A DNA stretch of 64,000 nucleotides from JAFGNB01 sp050304135 (GTDB lineage Bacteria; Fibrobacterota; Chitinivibrionia; Chitinivibrionales; Chitinispirillaceae). Made by a program: the position numbers and the translations under genes. The notes beneath the pieces were generated by a model that was not told the origin of the DNA, ran no database searches, and saw only the letters and a list, made by a program, of their open reading frames with translations. The stretch lies in the NCBI GenBank assembly GCA_050304135.1, contig JBNLDC010000005.1, positions 62,001 to 126,000 of the forward strand. The letters run 5' to 3'. Shown piece after piece: positions 54,059 to 62,991 of the stretch (its first letter is position 1; the number at the start of each line of letters is the position of its first letter).

Positions 54059-54111
54059 GGGCGGGTTTGAAACCCGCCCTAACAAAGTCTGCCCTTACAC
54101 CGTTGTTCACC
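54059..54111. repeat. right repeat copy with perfect palindrome
   Basis: GGGCGGGTTT-G-AAACCCGCCC (54059-54079), perfect 10-base arms around one base, starting three bases after the ATPase stop. Then TAACAAAGTCTG and CCCTTACACCGTTGTTCACC. The palindrome type is a common dispersed extragenic repeat and could double as a terminator between the convergent ATPase and folD genes. Confidence 0.7.
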
Positions 54112-54952
54112 CCCGCCGCTCCGCGGCTTCCATCGTCTGCATAATCAGCATTGCGATCGTCATCGGACCAACGCCACCCGGAACCGGTGTATAGGCACTG
54201 CAGCGTGGTATCGCCGCCTTGAGGTCGACATCACCAACACCTCCAGGATGGTAACCGGCATCAACCACCACCGCGTCCTCTTTAATCCAGCTGCCCTGAA
54301 TGAATTTCGGTTTCCCGACGGCACCAACCACGATATCCGCCTGGGCGACAATTGACGGCAGATCATTTGTTCGCGAGTGGCAGATGGTTACCGTGGCATG
54401 TTCATTAAGCAGCATAAGCGCCATCGGTTTCCCGAGGATCGGACTCCGGCCAACCACCACGGCCCGTTTACCGGCAAGTTCAATATCGTAGTGTTTGAGA
54501 AGCTTCATGATACCGGCGGGTGTCGCACTGCCATAGGCGCGTTCACCCATTGCCATACGTCCGAACCCGAGACAGGTCACCCCATCGACATCCTTTTCAA
54601 GATCGATCGCATCAAAGGCTGCCCGTTCGTCGATCTGTTTCGGCACCGGATGCTGCAGAAGTATACCGAAAACATCGGGGTCGCTGTTAAGTTCACTGAT
54701 TGCGGCAAGCAGCTCTTCGGTAGTGGTGGTGGAAGGTAGTGCGATCCTGCGGGACTCCATTCCGACCCGGGCACAGGCATTCCCCTTCATCTTGACATAC
54801 GTGGTGGAGGCCGGGTCCTCTCCCACAAGAATGGTCGCGAGAAGAGGGACTTTCCCGCCATGACTGTTCTGGTAGGCAATCACCCGTGTCTGCAGGGTGG
54901 ATTCGATCTCTTTGGCGAATGCTTTCCCGTCGAGTTTGAGGGGTTCGGTCAT
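54107..54952 (-). CDS. folD: methylenetetrahydrofolate dehydrogenase / cyclohydrolase
   Basis: Bifunctional one-carbon enzyme: NADP-linked oxidation of 5,10-methylene-THF, then hydrolysis to 10-formyl-THF. 281 aa. VGEDPASTTYVKMKGNAC with the catalytic Lys, GILLQHPVPKQ, VDGVTCLGFGRMA and the Rossmann segment AVVVGRSPILGKPMALML are all typical. The C-terminal PVPGGVGPMTIAML is the family signature. The ATG at 54952 has GGAG eight bases upstream. Confidence 0.96.
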   Translation of the reverse strand: MTEPLKLDGKAFAKEIESTLQTRVIAYQNSHGGKVPLLATILVGEDPASTTYVKMKGNACARVGMESRRIALPSTTTTEELLAAISELNSDPDVFGILLQHPVPKQIDERAAFDAIDLEKDVDGVTCLGFGRMAMGERAYGSATPAGIMKLLKHYDIELAGKRAVVVGRSPILGKPMALMLLNEHATVTICHSRTNDLPSIVAQADIVVGAVGKPKFIQGSWIKEDAVVVDAGYHPGGVGDVDLKAAIPRCSAYTPVPGGVGPMTIAMLIMQTMEAAERRG

Positions 54953-55123
54953 ATCGATTTCTCCGGTTGAAGTGATCAGAAAACGAGAAGAAAAAATAGT
55001 TCATGCGGCACAGCAGCGCAGCTGCAGAAGGTAGTGATACTGCAGCGCCGCCGCCGACATTCCCTGAATTATATTTAAAATTTACAGTGGAAAACACGTC
55101 CTCCGGAGGAAGCGCACCAGACG

Positions 55124-56260
55124 ATGCTCATCGAACTGATCTACCGCAGCACCCATCTGTATGTTCTCAACAGTCGCCTTTTCAGTACAGGTATCGCGAC
55201 CCTGATGTCATTCACCTTCGCCATGCTGCTGCTGCCACCGTATATAAAATTCCTGCGAAAATATAACCTCAGCTCCGAATTCCAATCGATGGACCGTCCG
55301 GTTGAACCAGTGATGCCCGCAGGCATCCTCTTTCTTATTATAGTTGCCATCACCACAGTGGTAACCGTTCGCCTCAACTCTTACGTCATTTCAGGACTGA
55401 TCATCTATATCTTTTTCGGTATTATCGGTGCAGTTGACGATATCGCCAAAGTCGTGAACAAACGTAAAGTGCAGCAGGGGAGCCTTTCGAAGCAGGATTA
55501 CCAGTACAAGGCCGACGGTATCTCTTCAACGCTGCGACTGGCACTTTATATCGGCATCTCGCTGATTGTGGCGATCCTCGCCTATATCTATATACCCAAC
55601 ATCAACGGTACCATTAATCTTCCGTTCTTCAGTATTCTCAAAAAATACCCGTACATGCCGGTCTGGCTATTCATTCCCTTCATGACATTCACGATCGCAA
55701 TACTTGCCAACGGTGTCAATTTCACCGATGGATTCGACACTCTGGCAACAGTCCCCTCAATAACGAGCCTGCTGTTTGTCGGCCTGATCTCATTTATATC
55801 GAGTAACAGTACCTGGAGCACCTACCTGCTCATCCCGCACATCTCCGGTCTACAGGAACTGCTGCCACTCATCGGTGCGGTCAGCGGAACGCTGCTGGCC
55901 TACCTCTGGTTTAATTCCCCACCCTCTACCATTATTATGGGTGATAGCGGTTCTGTGGGGCTCGGGGGGCTTATCGGCATACTGTTCGTTTTTACCAAAG
56001 CGGGTTTTTTTCTGCCGATCGTCGGCTTTATCTTCCTGCTTGAGTTTGTTTCGGTAATTATTCAGATAGGCTACTTCAAACTGACCCGTAAAAGGTTCTT
56101 CCTCATGGCACCGATTCATCATCATTTTCAGATAAAAATGCAAAAAAGCGGAAAATATGCCGACGGGTTCCAGATCAAATCAAAAATTATGTGGCGGTTC
56201 CATATACTTTCGGTACTGCTCCTCGTTTTTGGACTTGTCATCTTTCTGAAAGTCAGATAA
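55124..56260 (+). CDS. MraY-like phospho-N-acetylmuramoyl-pentapeptide transferase
   Basis: Ten-helix transferase of 378 aa that would attach phospho-MurNAc-pentapeptide to undecaprenyl phosphate. Catalytic and metal residues are kept: Asp105-Asp106 (GAVDDIAKV), NFTDGFD (Asn199, Asp202, Asp205), Asp274 in MGDSGSVGLG, and the MraY-specific APIHHHF (His332-334) with a C-terminal GLVIFLKVR. The usual TPTMGG loop is replaced by RPVEPVMPAG. It lies outside any dcw cell-wall cluster, so it may be a diverged main MraY or a paralogue. GGAGG is 14 bases upstream, a long spacing. Confidence 0.83.
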   Translation: MLIELIYRSTHLYVLNSRLFSTGIATLMSFTFAMLLLPPYIKFLRKYNLSSEFQSMDRPVEPVMPAGILFLIIVAITTVVTVRLNSYVISGLIIYIFFGIIGAVDDIAKVVNKRKVQQGSLSKQDYQYKADGISSTLRLALYIGISLIVAILAYIYIPNINGTINLPFFSILKKYPYMPVWLFIPFMTFTIAILANGVNFTDGFDTLATVPSITSLLFVGLISFISSNSTWSTYLLIPHISGLQELLPLIGAVSGTLLAYLWFNSPPSTIIMGDSGSVGLGGLIGILFVFTKAGFFLPIVGFIFLLEFVSVIIQIGYFKLTRKRFFLMAPIHHHFQIKMQKSGKYADGFQIKSKIMWRFHILSVLLLVFGLVIFLKVR

Positions 56261-56276
56261 TATAAACCATACTGCT

Positions 56277-56996
56277 ATGGTTACCGATCCTCATACCAAC
56301 TATACCTCACCTGCCGGTAAAGAGTTCACCTATACTGCAGCCCGCGTTGCGGGTATCAACCCTTCGAGCAGAGTACTCGATATGGGGTGCGGCTACGGTG
56401 ATGGAGCGTGTAATCTGGCCGGTGAATTCCGCTGCCGGATAACCGCATGCGACAGCAACTACGACAACATCGAGATCGCTCGCACCACCGCGGTAGACCG
56501 TAATGTCAGCCACCTTATCGACTTCCGGCAGCTTGATTTGCTGGCTGCCGATTTTACCGAAGAACCGTTCGAACTGGTACTCGCCGAAGGCGGTGTACTC
56601 TCCTACATCAACCGCCGGAAAGGCCTCGCCCTCGCACATGACTGGCTGGTTCCACGCGGCTGGATGGCATTTTCCGATCTCGTGATCATTGCCGATTCGG
56701 TTCCCGATGAGATAAAAGCAATCTATGATGATATAAACTACCATTACGAAACAGAGCACACCTACCGGGAGCTTATTACCGCTGCGGATATGGAGGTACA
56801 CTGCATGTCACTGGTGCCACCGAGCGGATGGGACAACTATTACGCCCATATGGCACGAAGGCTTGAAGACAGCCGCGGCTTCTTTGCCGACCGCCGTATA
56901 AAACTTGCATTTCATCGTGAAATAGATGTATTCTATCGGCTTGAGGCCAGTAAGTACATAGGCTATCTGTTCTGCATCGCCCGGAAGAAGTCCTGA
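56277..56996 (+). CDS. class I SAM-dependent methyltransferase
   Basis: 239 aa. SAM-binding glycine motif VLDMGCGYGDG (about 33-43), acidic ribose-binding D in ITACDSNYDN, and motif FELVLAEGGVLSYIN. It begins 17 bases after the MraY-like gene, so it is probably cotranscribed. Closest in pattern to ubiquinone/menaquinone or small-molecule methyltransferases; target unknown. No clear ribosome site before the ATG. Confidence 0.75.
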   Translation: MVTDPHTNYTSPAGKEFTYTAARVAGINPSSRVLDMGCGYGDGACNLAGEFRCRITACDSNYDNIEIARTTAVDRNVSHLIDFRQLDLLAADFTEEPFELVLAEGGVLSYINRRKGLALAHDWLVPRGWMAFSDLVIIADSVPDEIKAIYDDINYHYETEHTYRELITAADMEVHCMSLVPPSGWDNYYAHMARRLEDSRGFFADRRIKLAFHREIDVFYRLEASKYIGYLFCIARKKS

Positions 56997-57182
56997 GCCG
57001 GGGTGCTGCCGTTGCAACCTTTTTTTCGACAATGAGTTACGTAACAAGGTATCGGACCGGGCAACCAAAAAACGGCCGGATTTTATCACTCTTCCGGGCA
57101 GAAGTTCGGCAGCCGACATTTCAACACACAAATAGTCAGTCAGACATCATTGACAAGGACCATCATCTTTCAAGGAGGTTTT

Positions 57183-58019
57183 ATGCAACCCTTTAAAATC
57201 ATGGCATGTACACTCCTCACGGGCCTTACCGCCTTCGCACAAATGCAGCCGGTTGTCACCGGTGACCAGGGAAGCGGATCAGTCGACTGGGCGGAACGTT
57301 TTATTGTTGCCACCGGTATCGGTGCTCCGAACCCCGACCTTTCGGAAGCAGCCCAGCGCCCTGCGGCAATCCGCGCGGCAAAACAGATCGCGCTACGCAA
57401 TGCGCTCGAAACCATTAAAGGGATCTTCATCACCTCAAGCACCACGGTAAAAAATTTCATGGTTGAAAACGATGTCGTCTCATCAAGTGTGAGCGGATTC
57501 GTCAAAGGATTTGAGCAACAGGGTAATACCAAATATATGAGCGACGGCTCCGTGGAAGTGAGCATGAAGGTACCACTTGATGGTGTTGGTGCACTTGGGG
57601 ATCTGCTTCTCGGGAAAAGCATCACCGATCAGCCTGCCATCACCAAATTCGAGGGAAAAAAAGCGAAAACCGAACAGATATTCACTGGACTTATTATTAA
57701 CTGTAAAGGTCTTTCCATCAAACCGGCGCTCAGCCCACGTGTTTTGGATGAATCGGGACGGGAAGTATACGGCAGTGCCTACGTTTCCCGTGAATGGGCG
57801 GTCAAATACGGTGTCGTCGGCTACTCGAAGGCAGTTGATGCCGCAGCTAAAATGGCCGACCGTGTCGGAAAAAATCCGGGACAGGTCAAAGGTCAGAAAG
57901 CCCACGGCACCAACAGCACCGATATCGTCATCAGTAACGATGATGCCGCGGATATCCGCAGTGCGGCAAAAAACCTTAAATTTCTCTCAGAGTGCCGTGT
58001 AATTTTCGTCATCGACTAA
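57183..58019 (+). CDS. LPP20-like exported protein
   Basis: 278 aa from the ATG at 57183, behind AAGGAGG. Signal peptide about 1-20. The core, IRAAKQIALRNALETIKGIFI followed by VSGFVKGFEQQGNTKYMSDGSVEVSMKVPL, fits the LPP20/FlgP-like fold of exported proteins. No Cys lipobox at the cleavage site. It forms a pair with the TPR/SLH lipoprotein 24 bases downstream; together they suggest an envelope structure. Function unknown. Confidence 0.7.
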   Translation: MQPFKIMACTLLTGLTAFAQMQPVVTGDQGSGSVDWAERFIVATGIGAPNPDLSEAAQRPAAIRAAKQIALRNALETIKGIFITSSTTVKNFMVENDVVSSSVSGFVKGFEQQGNTKYMSDGSVEVSMKVPLDGVGALGDLLLGKSITDQPAITKFEGKKAKTEQIFTGLIINCKGLSIKPALSPRVLDESGREVYGSAYVSREWAVKYGVVGYSKAVDAAAKMADRVGKNPGQVKGQKAHGTNSTDIVISNDDAADIRSAAKNLKFLSECRVIFVID

Positions 58020-58043
58020 CCCCATCCGCCAAGGAGCACTGCT

Positions 58044-59246
58044 ATGAAAAACGTTCGATTAATCTCATTTGTCACAAGTGTCACCTGCGCCGCGCTGCTG
58101 CTCGCCGCCGGTTGCGCACCGAAAGCCCGCAAAGCCGGTGGCCAGATGGATGATCCGCCGACGCATTACAAACAGGGTATGAAATACTGGGACGACGGCA
58201 AATACGCACAGGCCGAAGAGGAGTTTAAACTCGCCCAGTCACTCGATCCCAAATATGCATTAGCTTACTCAGGACTCGCCCTGACCACCGCTCAAAGCGC
58301 TCAAACCGCAACCGATGTTGATGCCACCAAGGCGGGATTCAAAGAGGCGCTCAAACTTGCCGATAAAGCCCAGAGCCTCGACAACAAGGTTCCGGAAGTG
58401 TTCATCGCCAAGGCGATCGTCATTACCATGAAAAACGAGGGAACACCCGCAAAGCAATGGCTTGATGATGTTGAACGCGAATACAACCGGGCACTCAAGC
58501 TCGATCCTGAAAACGCCGAAGCGCTCTACCGCCGTGGATACTGTTATAAAAAAGCGTATGAATTCTCCAAAGCAGCCGATGATTTCCGTAAGGTCCTCGA
58601 TCTTAAAAAGGAGTTCACCACTCAGGCGAACGAACAGTGGGAAATTGTTCAGAAAATCGAACGTGCCGCACCCGGTACCGATGTGGGAAAGAAAATCGCT
58701 CTGGTCGAAAAAATCAGCAGAGCCGACATTGCCGCCCTGTTCGTCTCTGAACTGCAGATTGACAAACTGATGGATAAAAAAGCTCCCAAGAACTACGATA
58801 CCGACTTTCAGGCTCCCGAGGATTCCCGTACCATGGTGGCCGACAGTGTCGTTTCCATGGCGGCGGTAACGGACATCGATGGCCACTGGGCTAAAAATTT
58901 TATTATGGACATTGTTGAACGCGGTATCCGTGGTCTGGAACCTTACCCGGACCACACCTTCCACCCCGATCAGCTCATCAACCGTGGCGAATACGCCATG
59001 ATGGTGGAAGACGTTCTGATCGCCATCACGGGAGACCAGGAACTGGCAACCAAACACATCGGTACCGAAAGCCGTTTCCCCGACGTCAACCCGTCTCATC
59101 CTTCCTACAATGCAATCTGCAATGCGGTCGACAAAGGCGTAATGGATGCGGCAATGAACGGTGAATTCGGTCTGCAGAAATCAGTAAGCGGCCCCGATGC
59201 GCTGCTGGTTATCAGAAGACTCAAAGATTTCAACAAGATCGACTAA
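58044..59246 (+). CDS. lipoprotein with TPR repeats and an SLH-like domain
   Basis: 400 aa. Lipobox LLAAGC (Cys near 24). TPR units at about 40-190 (YKQGMKYWDDGKYAQAEEEFKLA, AEALYRRGYCYKKAYEFSKAADDF-like). An SLH-like region is at about 275-400: DIDGHWAKNFIMDIVERG, YPDHTFHPDQLINRGEYAMMV and FPDVNPSHPSYNAI follow the HWA / F.P / R.E pattern. SLH domains bind peptidoglycan-linked polymers. The first TPR is preceded by a short spacer. Cotranscribed with the LPP20-like gene. Confidence 0.8.
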   Translation: MKNVRLISFVTSVTCAALLLAAGCAPKARKAGGQMDDPPTHYKQGMKYWDDGKYAQAEEEFKLAQSLDPKYALAYSGLALTTAQSAQTATDVDATKAGFKEALKLADKAQSLDNKVPEVFIAKAIVITMKNEGTPAKQWLDDVEREYNRALKLDPENAEALYRRGYCYKKAYEFSKAADDFRKVLDLKKEFTTQANEQWEIVQKIERAAPGTDVGKKIALVEKISRADIAALFVSELQIDKLMDKKAPKNYDTDFQAPEDSRTMVADSVVSMAAVTDIDGHWAKNFIMDIVERGIRGLEPYPDHTFHPDQLINRGEYAMMVEDVLIAITGDQELATKHIGTESRFPDVNPSHPSYNAICNAVDKGVMDAAMNGEFGLQKSVSGPDALLVIRRLKDFNKID

Positions 59247-59263
59247 TAAACCAACGATCAGAA

Positions 59264-59299
59264 ATAAAAAAAGGCCGGTTGCATACCGGCCTTTTTTAT
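59264..59299. terminator. bidirectional rho-independent terminator
   Basis: Stem AAGGCCGGT / ACCGGCCTT with A-run before and T-run after (AATAAAAAAAGG...CCTTTTTTATT), between the convergent TPR/SLH and tpx genes. It reads as a terminator on both strands. Confidence 0.9.
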
Positions 59300-59326
59300 T
59301 CCCTCCAGCACTCAGCTAATCAGCCC

Positions 59327-59827
59327 TCACCGCAATGCGGCAAGTGCAGCCTGATAATCAGGCTCCTGAGTGATTTCCGGGACCTGCTCAGTGTACAGCA
59401 CCTTCCCCTCCGCATCCGCCACAACCACCGCACGCGAAAAGAGTCCGGCAAGCGGTCCGTCAACAATGGAGACTCCAAACTGCTGCCCGAACGTTTTAGA
59501 CCGGAATGCAGAGAGTGAAACAACATTTTTAATACCTTCCGCCCCACAGAAACGGTCGTGTGCGAACGGGAGGTCCTGTGAAATGCAGAGCACCACGGTA
59601 GTATCAAGCGCTGCCGCCGCTTCGTTGAATTTCCTTACCGACGCAGCACATACCGAAGTGTCAACCGACGGAAAGATGTTGAATACAATCCGTTTCCCCG
59701 AAAAATCATGTTTTCCGACATCGCTCAGATCGGTTTTGGTCAGAATGAAATCAGGTACCACTGTACCAACTGCCGGCAACGTCCCGATCGTATTTGTCTG
59801 CTGGCCTTTCAAGGTAATAACTGCCAT
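59327..59827 (-). CDS. tpx: thiol peroxidase
   Basis: Atypical two-Cys peroxiredoxin that reduces peroxides with thioredoxin. 166 aa. Peroxidatic Cys60 in PSVDTSVCAAS and resolving Cys94 in HDRFCGAEG. LVDGPLAGLFSRAVVV-type segment matches Tpx. The ATG at 59827 follows GGAGG. Together with the superoxide reductase it indicates defence against occasional oxygen. Confidence 0.94.
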   Translation of the reverse strand: MAVITLKGQQTNTIGTLPAVGTVVPDFILTKTDLSDVGKHDFSGKRIVFNIFPSVDTSVCAASVRKFNEAAAALDTTVVLCISQDLPFAHDRFCGAEGIKNVVSLSAFRSKTFGQQFGVSIVDGPLAGLFSRAVVVADAEGKVLYTEQVPEITQEPDYQAALAALR

Positions 59828-60025
59828 ATTTCCTCCCTGTTACAAGGTTGTATAGTCCTTTTATTGAAAAATACGATTTCCCGGAAAGGAGGAGCAACAA
59901 CGACAAGGTGTTGCAGGGCATTAATTATCCAGACATGAACAACAGTAGTCCGTCGAAATAGATGTCGTTTTTTTTAAAATTGTAACATTGGTGAATTGGG
60001 ACATGGTAATTCCTTTACAATTAAG

Positions 60026-61438
60026 TCATTCAATGACAAGTCCATACCGTACCCCTGGCGCAACAATCTCCGTAGCATGCCCCATCCCTGCAAGCAACCC
60101 CCGCAGATTCTCCTGTGCCTTCTGCTCACCGTGCACCAGAAAGATCTTTTTCAGATTCGTTGTATCAAGCCTGCCGACATAGTCAGTGATCTCATTGTAG
60201 TCGGCATGACCGCTGAACGAGTTGAGTACCGCGACCTCTGCCTTGAGCGGAAAATGCTTGCCGAAAATGGGTACCGTTTCCCATTTTTCCAGAATTTTCC
60301 GCCCGAGTGTATGTTCAGCCATATACCCCACAATCATAATGGTATTGCGTTTATCGCCTATGTTGTGTATCAGGTGATGGAGGATTCGCCCCGCTTCGCA
60401 CATCCCCGACGACGCAATTATGATCGCAGGATCGGTAATCATGTTGAGCGCCTGACTCTGCTGCTTTGAAACACAGTAGTGCAAATCGTTGAATCCGAAC
60501 GGATTCTCATGATGTTCCAGAAATGCTTCGCGCGTCTCATCGTCGTAGCACTCCTCGTGGAGTTTAAATATGGTAGTGGCATTGATCGCCATGGGACTGT
60601 CGATATAAATCGGCAGAGAGGGAATACGCCCCTGGTCATGGAGCAGATGGATGCAGAACACCAGTTCCTGTGTGCGCTCTATCGCGAAGGCCGGGATGAT
60701 TATTTTACCGCCCCGTTCAAAGGTGCGATTGATGATCTCCGCAAGCGTGTCCATGGTCGTATCGAGCGGAGCATGTAACCGGTTACCGTAGGTGCTCTCG
60801 AGCACCAGATAATCCACCGGTGGCAGCATCTCCGGATCACGGATAATCGGCAGATCGTTGCGCCCCATATCCCCGGAAAAACCGATCTGCAAATGCTCAC
60901 CGTCCCGGTTTACATCCACCAGAACCATTGACGACCCGAGAATATGTCCCGCATCAAACAGCATCGCGTTTACCCCTTTCGCCAGAAAAAACGGGCGATG
61001 ATAGGCAACCGTCATAAAATGATTTAGGCAGGTGCGGACCTCTTTTTCATTGTAGAGAGGGTCATGTGCAATTTTCCCGGATTGATGTTTCGACAATTTA
61101 TGCAGATACTCCATATCTCGTTTCTGCAGATGAGCAGAGTCGCGCAGTACCAGATTCGCGAGGTCGCGGGTTGCATGGGTTGAATAAATTGAATTTCCAT
61201 ACCCCTGTGAAACCAGTCGGGGCAGCAGACCACAATGATCATAGTGCGCGTGTGTCAGAACAACCGCATCAATATGTTTCGGATCAAAAGGAAAGCTGCA
61301 GTTCTTCCGGTAGGACTCTTCCCGTTTTCCCTGAAATGCACCGCAATCAACCATGATCGTGGTAGCGCCTATTTCCAGAATATGCTTGGAACCGGTAACT
61401 TCCTGTGCTGCGCCTGCGCTAATGAGTGAACAATCCAT
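60026..61438 (-). CDS. MBL-fold/beta-CASP ribonuclease
   Basis: 470 aa. Metallo-beta-lactamase signature LTHAHYDHCGLLPRL (His63, His65, Asp67, His68), further His/Asp ligands in FSGDMGRNDLPIIRD, then the beta-CASP domain with ASSGMCEAGRILHHL and the C-terminal FSGHADYNEI and FLVHGE motifs. This set is that of CPSF73-like/YSH1-type RNA endonucleases found in many bacteria. Likely acts on mRNA or other RNA. The ATG at 61438 follows AAGGA. Confidence 0.9.
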   Translation of the reverse strand: MDCSLISAGAAQEVTGSKHILEIGATTIMVDCGAFQGKREESYRKNCSFPFDPKHIDAVVLTHAHYDHCGLLPRLVSQGYGNSIYSTHATRDLANLVLRDSAHLQKRDMEYLHKLSKHQSGKIAHDPLYNEKEVRTCLNHFMTVAYHRPFFLAKGVNAMLFDAGHILGSSMVLVDVNRDGEHLQIGFSGDMGRNDLPIIRDPEMLPPVDYLVLESTYGNRLHAPLDTTMDTLAEIINRTFERGGKIIIPAFAIERTQELVFCIHLLHDQGRIPSLPIYIDSPMAINATTIFKLHEECYDDETREAFLEHHENPFGFNDLHYCVSKQQSQALNMITDPAIIIASSGMCEAGRILHHLIHNIGDKRNTIMIVGYMAEHTLGRKILEKWETVPIFGKHFPLKAEVAVLNSFSGHADYNEITDYVGRLDTTNLKKIFLVHGEQKAQENLRGLLAGMGHATEIVAPGVRYGLVIE

Positions 61439-61649
61439 CGAAGATCCTTACGGTTATCGGTTCAGGGTACTCCCATTATGATTACTAATTCAGTAAATAT
61501 ACATAGAACAAGTTCCATCCAGGTTCCAGAATCGGTGCCGAAGCACTGCTTGCAGGATATCTTTGGCAATGGTTTTACTCCCCCACTACACCAGAACCGG
61601 ATTGATTTGCAGTGTTAGTCTGAACAAAACATAAAATTAGCACACTGTT

Positions 61650-61678
61650 TTGATTACTTCCTGAGAACCATTTATTTT
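61650..61678 (+). promoter_or_regulatory. candidate promoter of the DUF4861 gene
   Basis: TTGATT (61650-61655) and TATTTT (61673-61678) with a 17-base spacer, 50 bases before the ATG at 61728, in a locally A/T-rich stretch. Confidence 0.4.
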
Positions 61679-61727
61679 ACTCTTATAAGCACATTTTCCG
61701 GTTCCCTCTATTTAAAGAAAAAAGCAT

Positions 61728-62864
61728 ATGAAAAACTATCTGCTCTACCTGTTATTTCCTTTTTGCATCGCTTCACAACTCCACGCGGAACCGAATGGTG
61801 CAGTCCTCTACCTGAACGGTAAACGGCTCGGGCATCATAATGTCCCGGGCACCGCGGCACATCACTATTTCGGTTATCTTGAAGGCCCTGCATGGGAGAA
61901 CAAGTACGGCACATTCCGGTATTACATCGACATTGACGATCGCAACGCCATCGATGTTGTCGGCAAGTACAAAGAAGAAGCAATACTGCAGCATTTTACC
62001 GACCCAACTGTTGACGAACACGCGGACTGGCCCTGGGGTACCGACATATTGAAAATCGGCAGTTCAATGGGGGTCGGTGCCTTCAGACTATTCAACAATA
62101 ATAACTGGATGAATCCGCAGTTACCGGAAAACCTTGATAGCCTCGTTGTTACCATTTTGGACTCTTCCATCCAGACCCCCAAGGTGCAGATCGGCTACCA
62201 CGGGTGGAATATCGGTGGAGGCAACAAAATCACTGCGATCTGGACGATAGCAACGCTCCTCGATGAACGCCCCACCCATTGTGAACTCGCGATCACCGGC
62301 AATTACTCCGGCAAGGTGGTGATTGGCCTGACCAACCATAAAGACAACACCGCAAATCCCAACCGAAGTAGTATTCAGCTTATACAGGATACCGACAAGC
62401 CGCTTCTGGCAACAGTGGGAAGACAGGGTGGCCTGCAGGAGGGTTTTGCAGACACCCTGCTGATGGCGGTGTATACCGACAAATCCTATTTTGATTCATT
62501 TGTTAATGACGGCACCGTCAATTACGGCATGGTGCTCAACCCCGACGCGAAGCAGAAGGTGAAGTGGTCGTTCGTCTATAGCTGGGCACGGGAAGTAAGT
62601 CCGCTCTTCCGCAACCCTGACTGGAAGAATACTCTTCATGAGACTACAAAAATCAGCAGGAACAATCTGAAACGTCATCAATTCAACCGCAACCCGAATC
62701 CGTTGACCCGGGGACAGGGAGAACTGTTCTCACTTTCGGGAAGATCCCTCGGTACCATAACTCCAGCAACCGGTGGAGTTCAGCGGCAAGAAAACGGGGT
62801 ATACATTATTCAGTATCAGAACGGTAGGGTCATCAGGAACGCATCCATTAACAGTTCCCGATAA
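61728..62864 (+). CDS. secreted DUF4861 family protein with sorting-like tail
   Basis: 378 aa. Signal peptide about 1-20. The block GYLEGPAWENKYGTFRYYID followed by RNAIDVVGK is the DUF4861 hallmark; GYHGWNIGGG and AIWTI follow. In Bacteroidetes such proteins often lie near pectin- or rhamnogalacturonan-degrading genes. The final 50 residues (ELFSLSGRSLG, NGVYIIQYQNGRVIRNASI) look like a short T9SS-type sorting domain. No neighbouring enzyme here. Ribosome site weak. Confidence 0.75.
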   Translation: MKNYLLYLLFPFCIASQLHAEPNGAVLYLNGKRLGHHNVPGTAAHHYFGYLEGPAWENKYGTFRYYIDIDDRNAIDVVGKYKEEAILQHFTDPTVDEHADWPWGTDILKIGSSMGVGAFRLFNNNNWMNPQLPENLDSLVVTILDSSIQTPKVQIGYHGWNIGGGNKITAIWTIATLLDERPTHCELAITGNYSGKVVIGLTNHKDNTANPNRSSIQLIQDTDKPLLATVGRQGGLQEGFADTLLMAVYTDKSYFDSFVNDGTVNYGMVLNPDAKQKVKWSFVYSWAREVSPLFRNPDWKNTLHETTKISRNNLKRHQFNRNPNPLTRGQGELFSLSGRSLGTITPATGGVQRQENGVYIIQYQNGRVIRNASINSSR

Positions 62865-62991
62865 GTCTATTGACAGCGGACCACGGCTGTCGGGTTACCT
62901 CCGGCAGCCAACCAAAAAGTTTTTAAATTTCGGTATTTAAAACAGACATCTTCAGGTTTCCCCGAGCGGTTGACCATCTCCGCGATCACTC

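Noticed and set aside
58269..59099. 276-codon minus-strand frame
   Set aside because: Antisense to the TPR/SLH lipoprotein, which has a lipobox, ribosome site and terminator.
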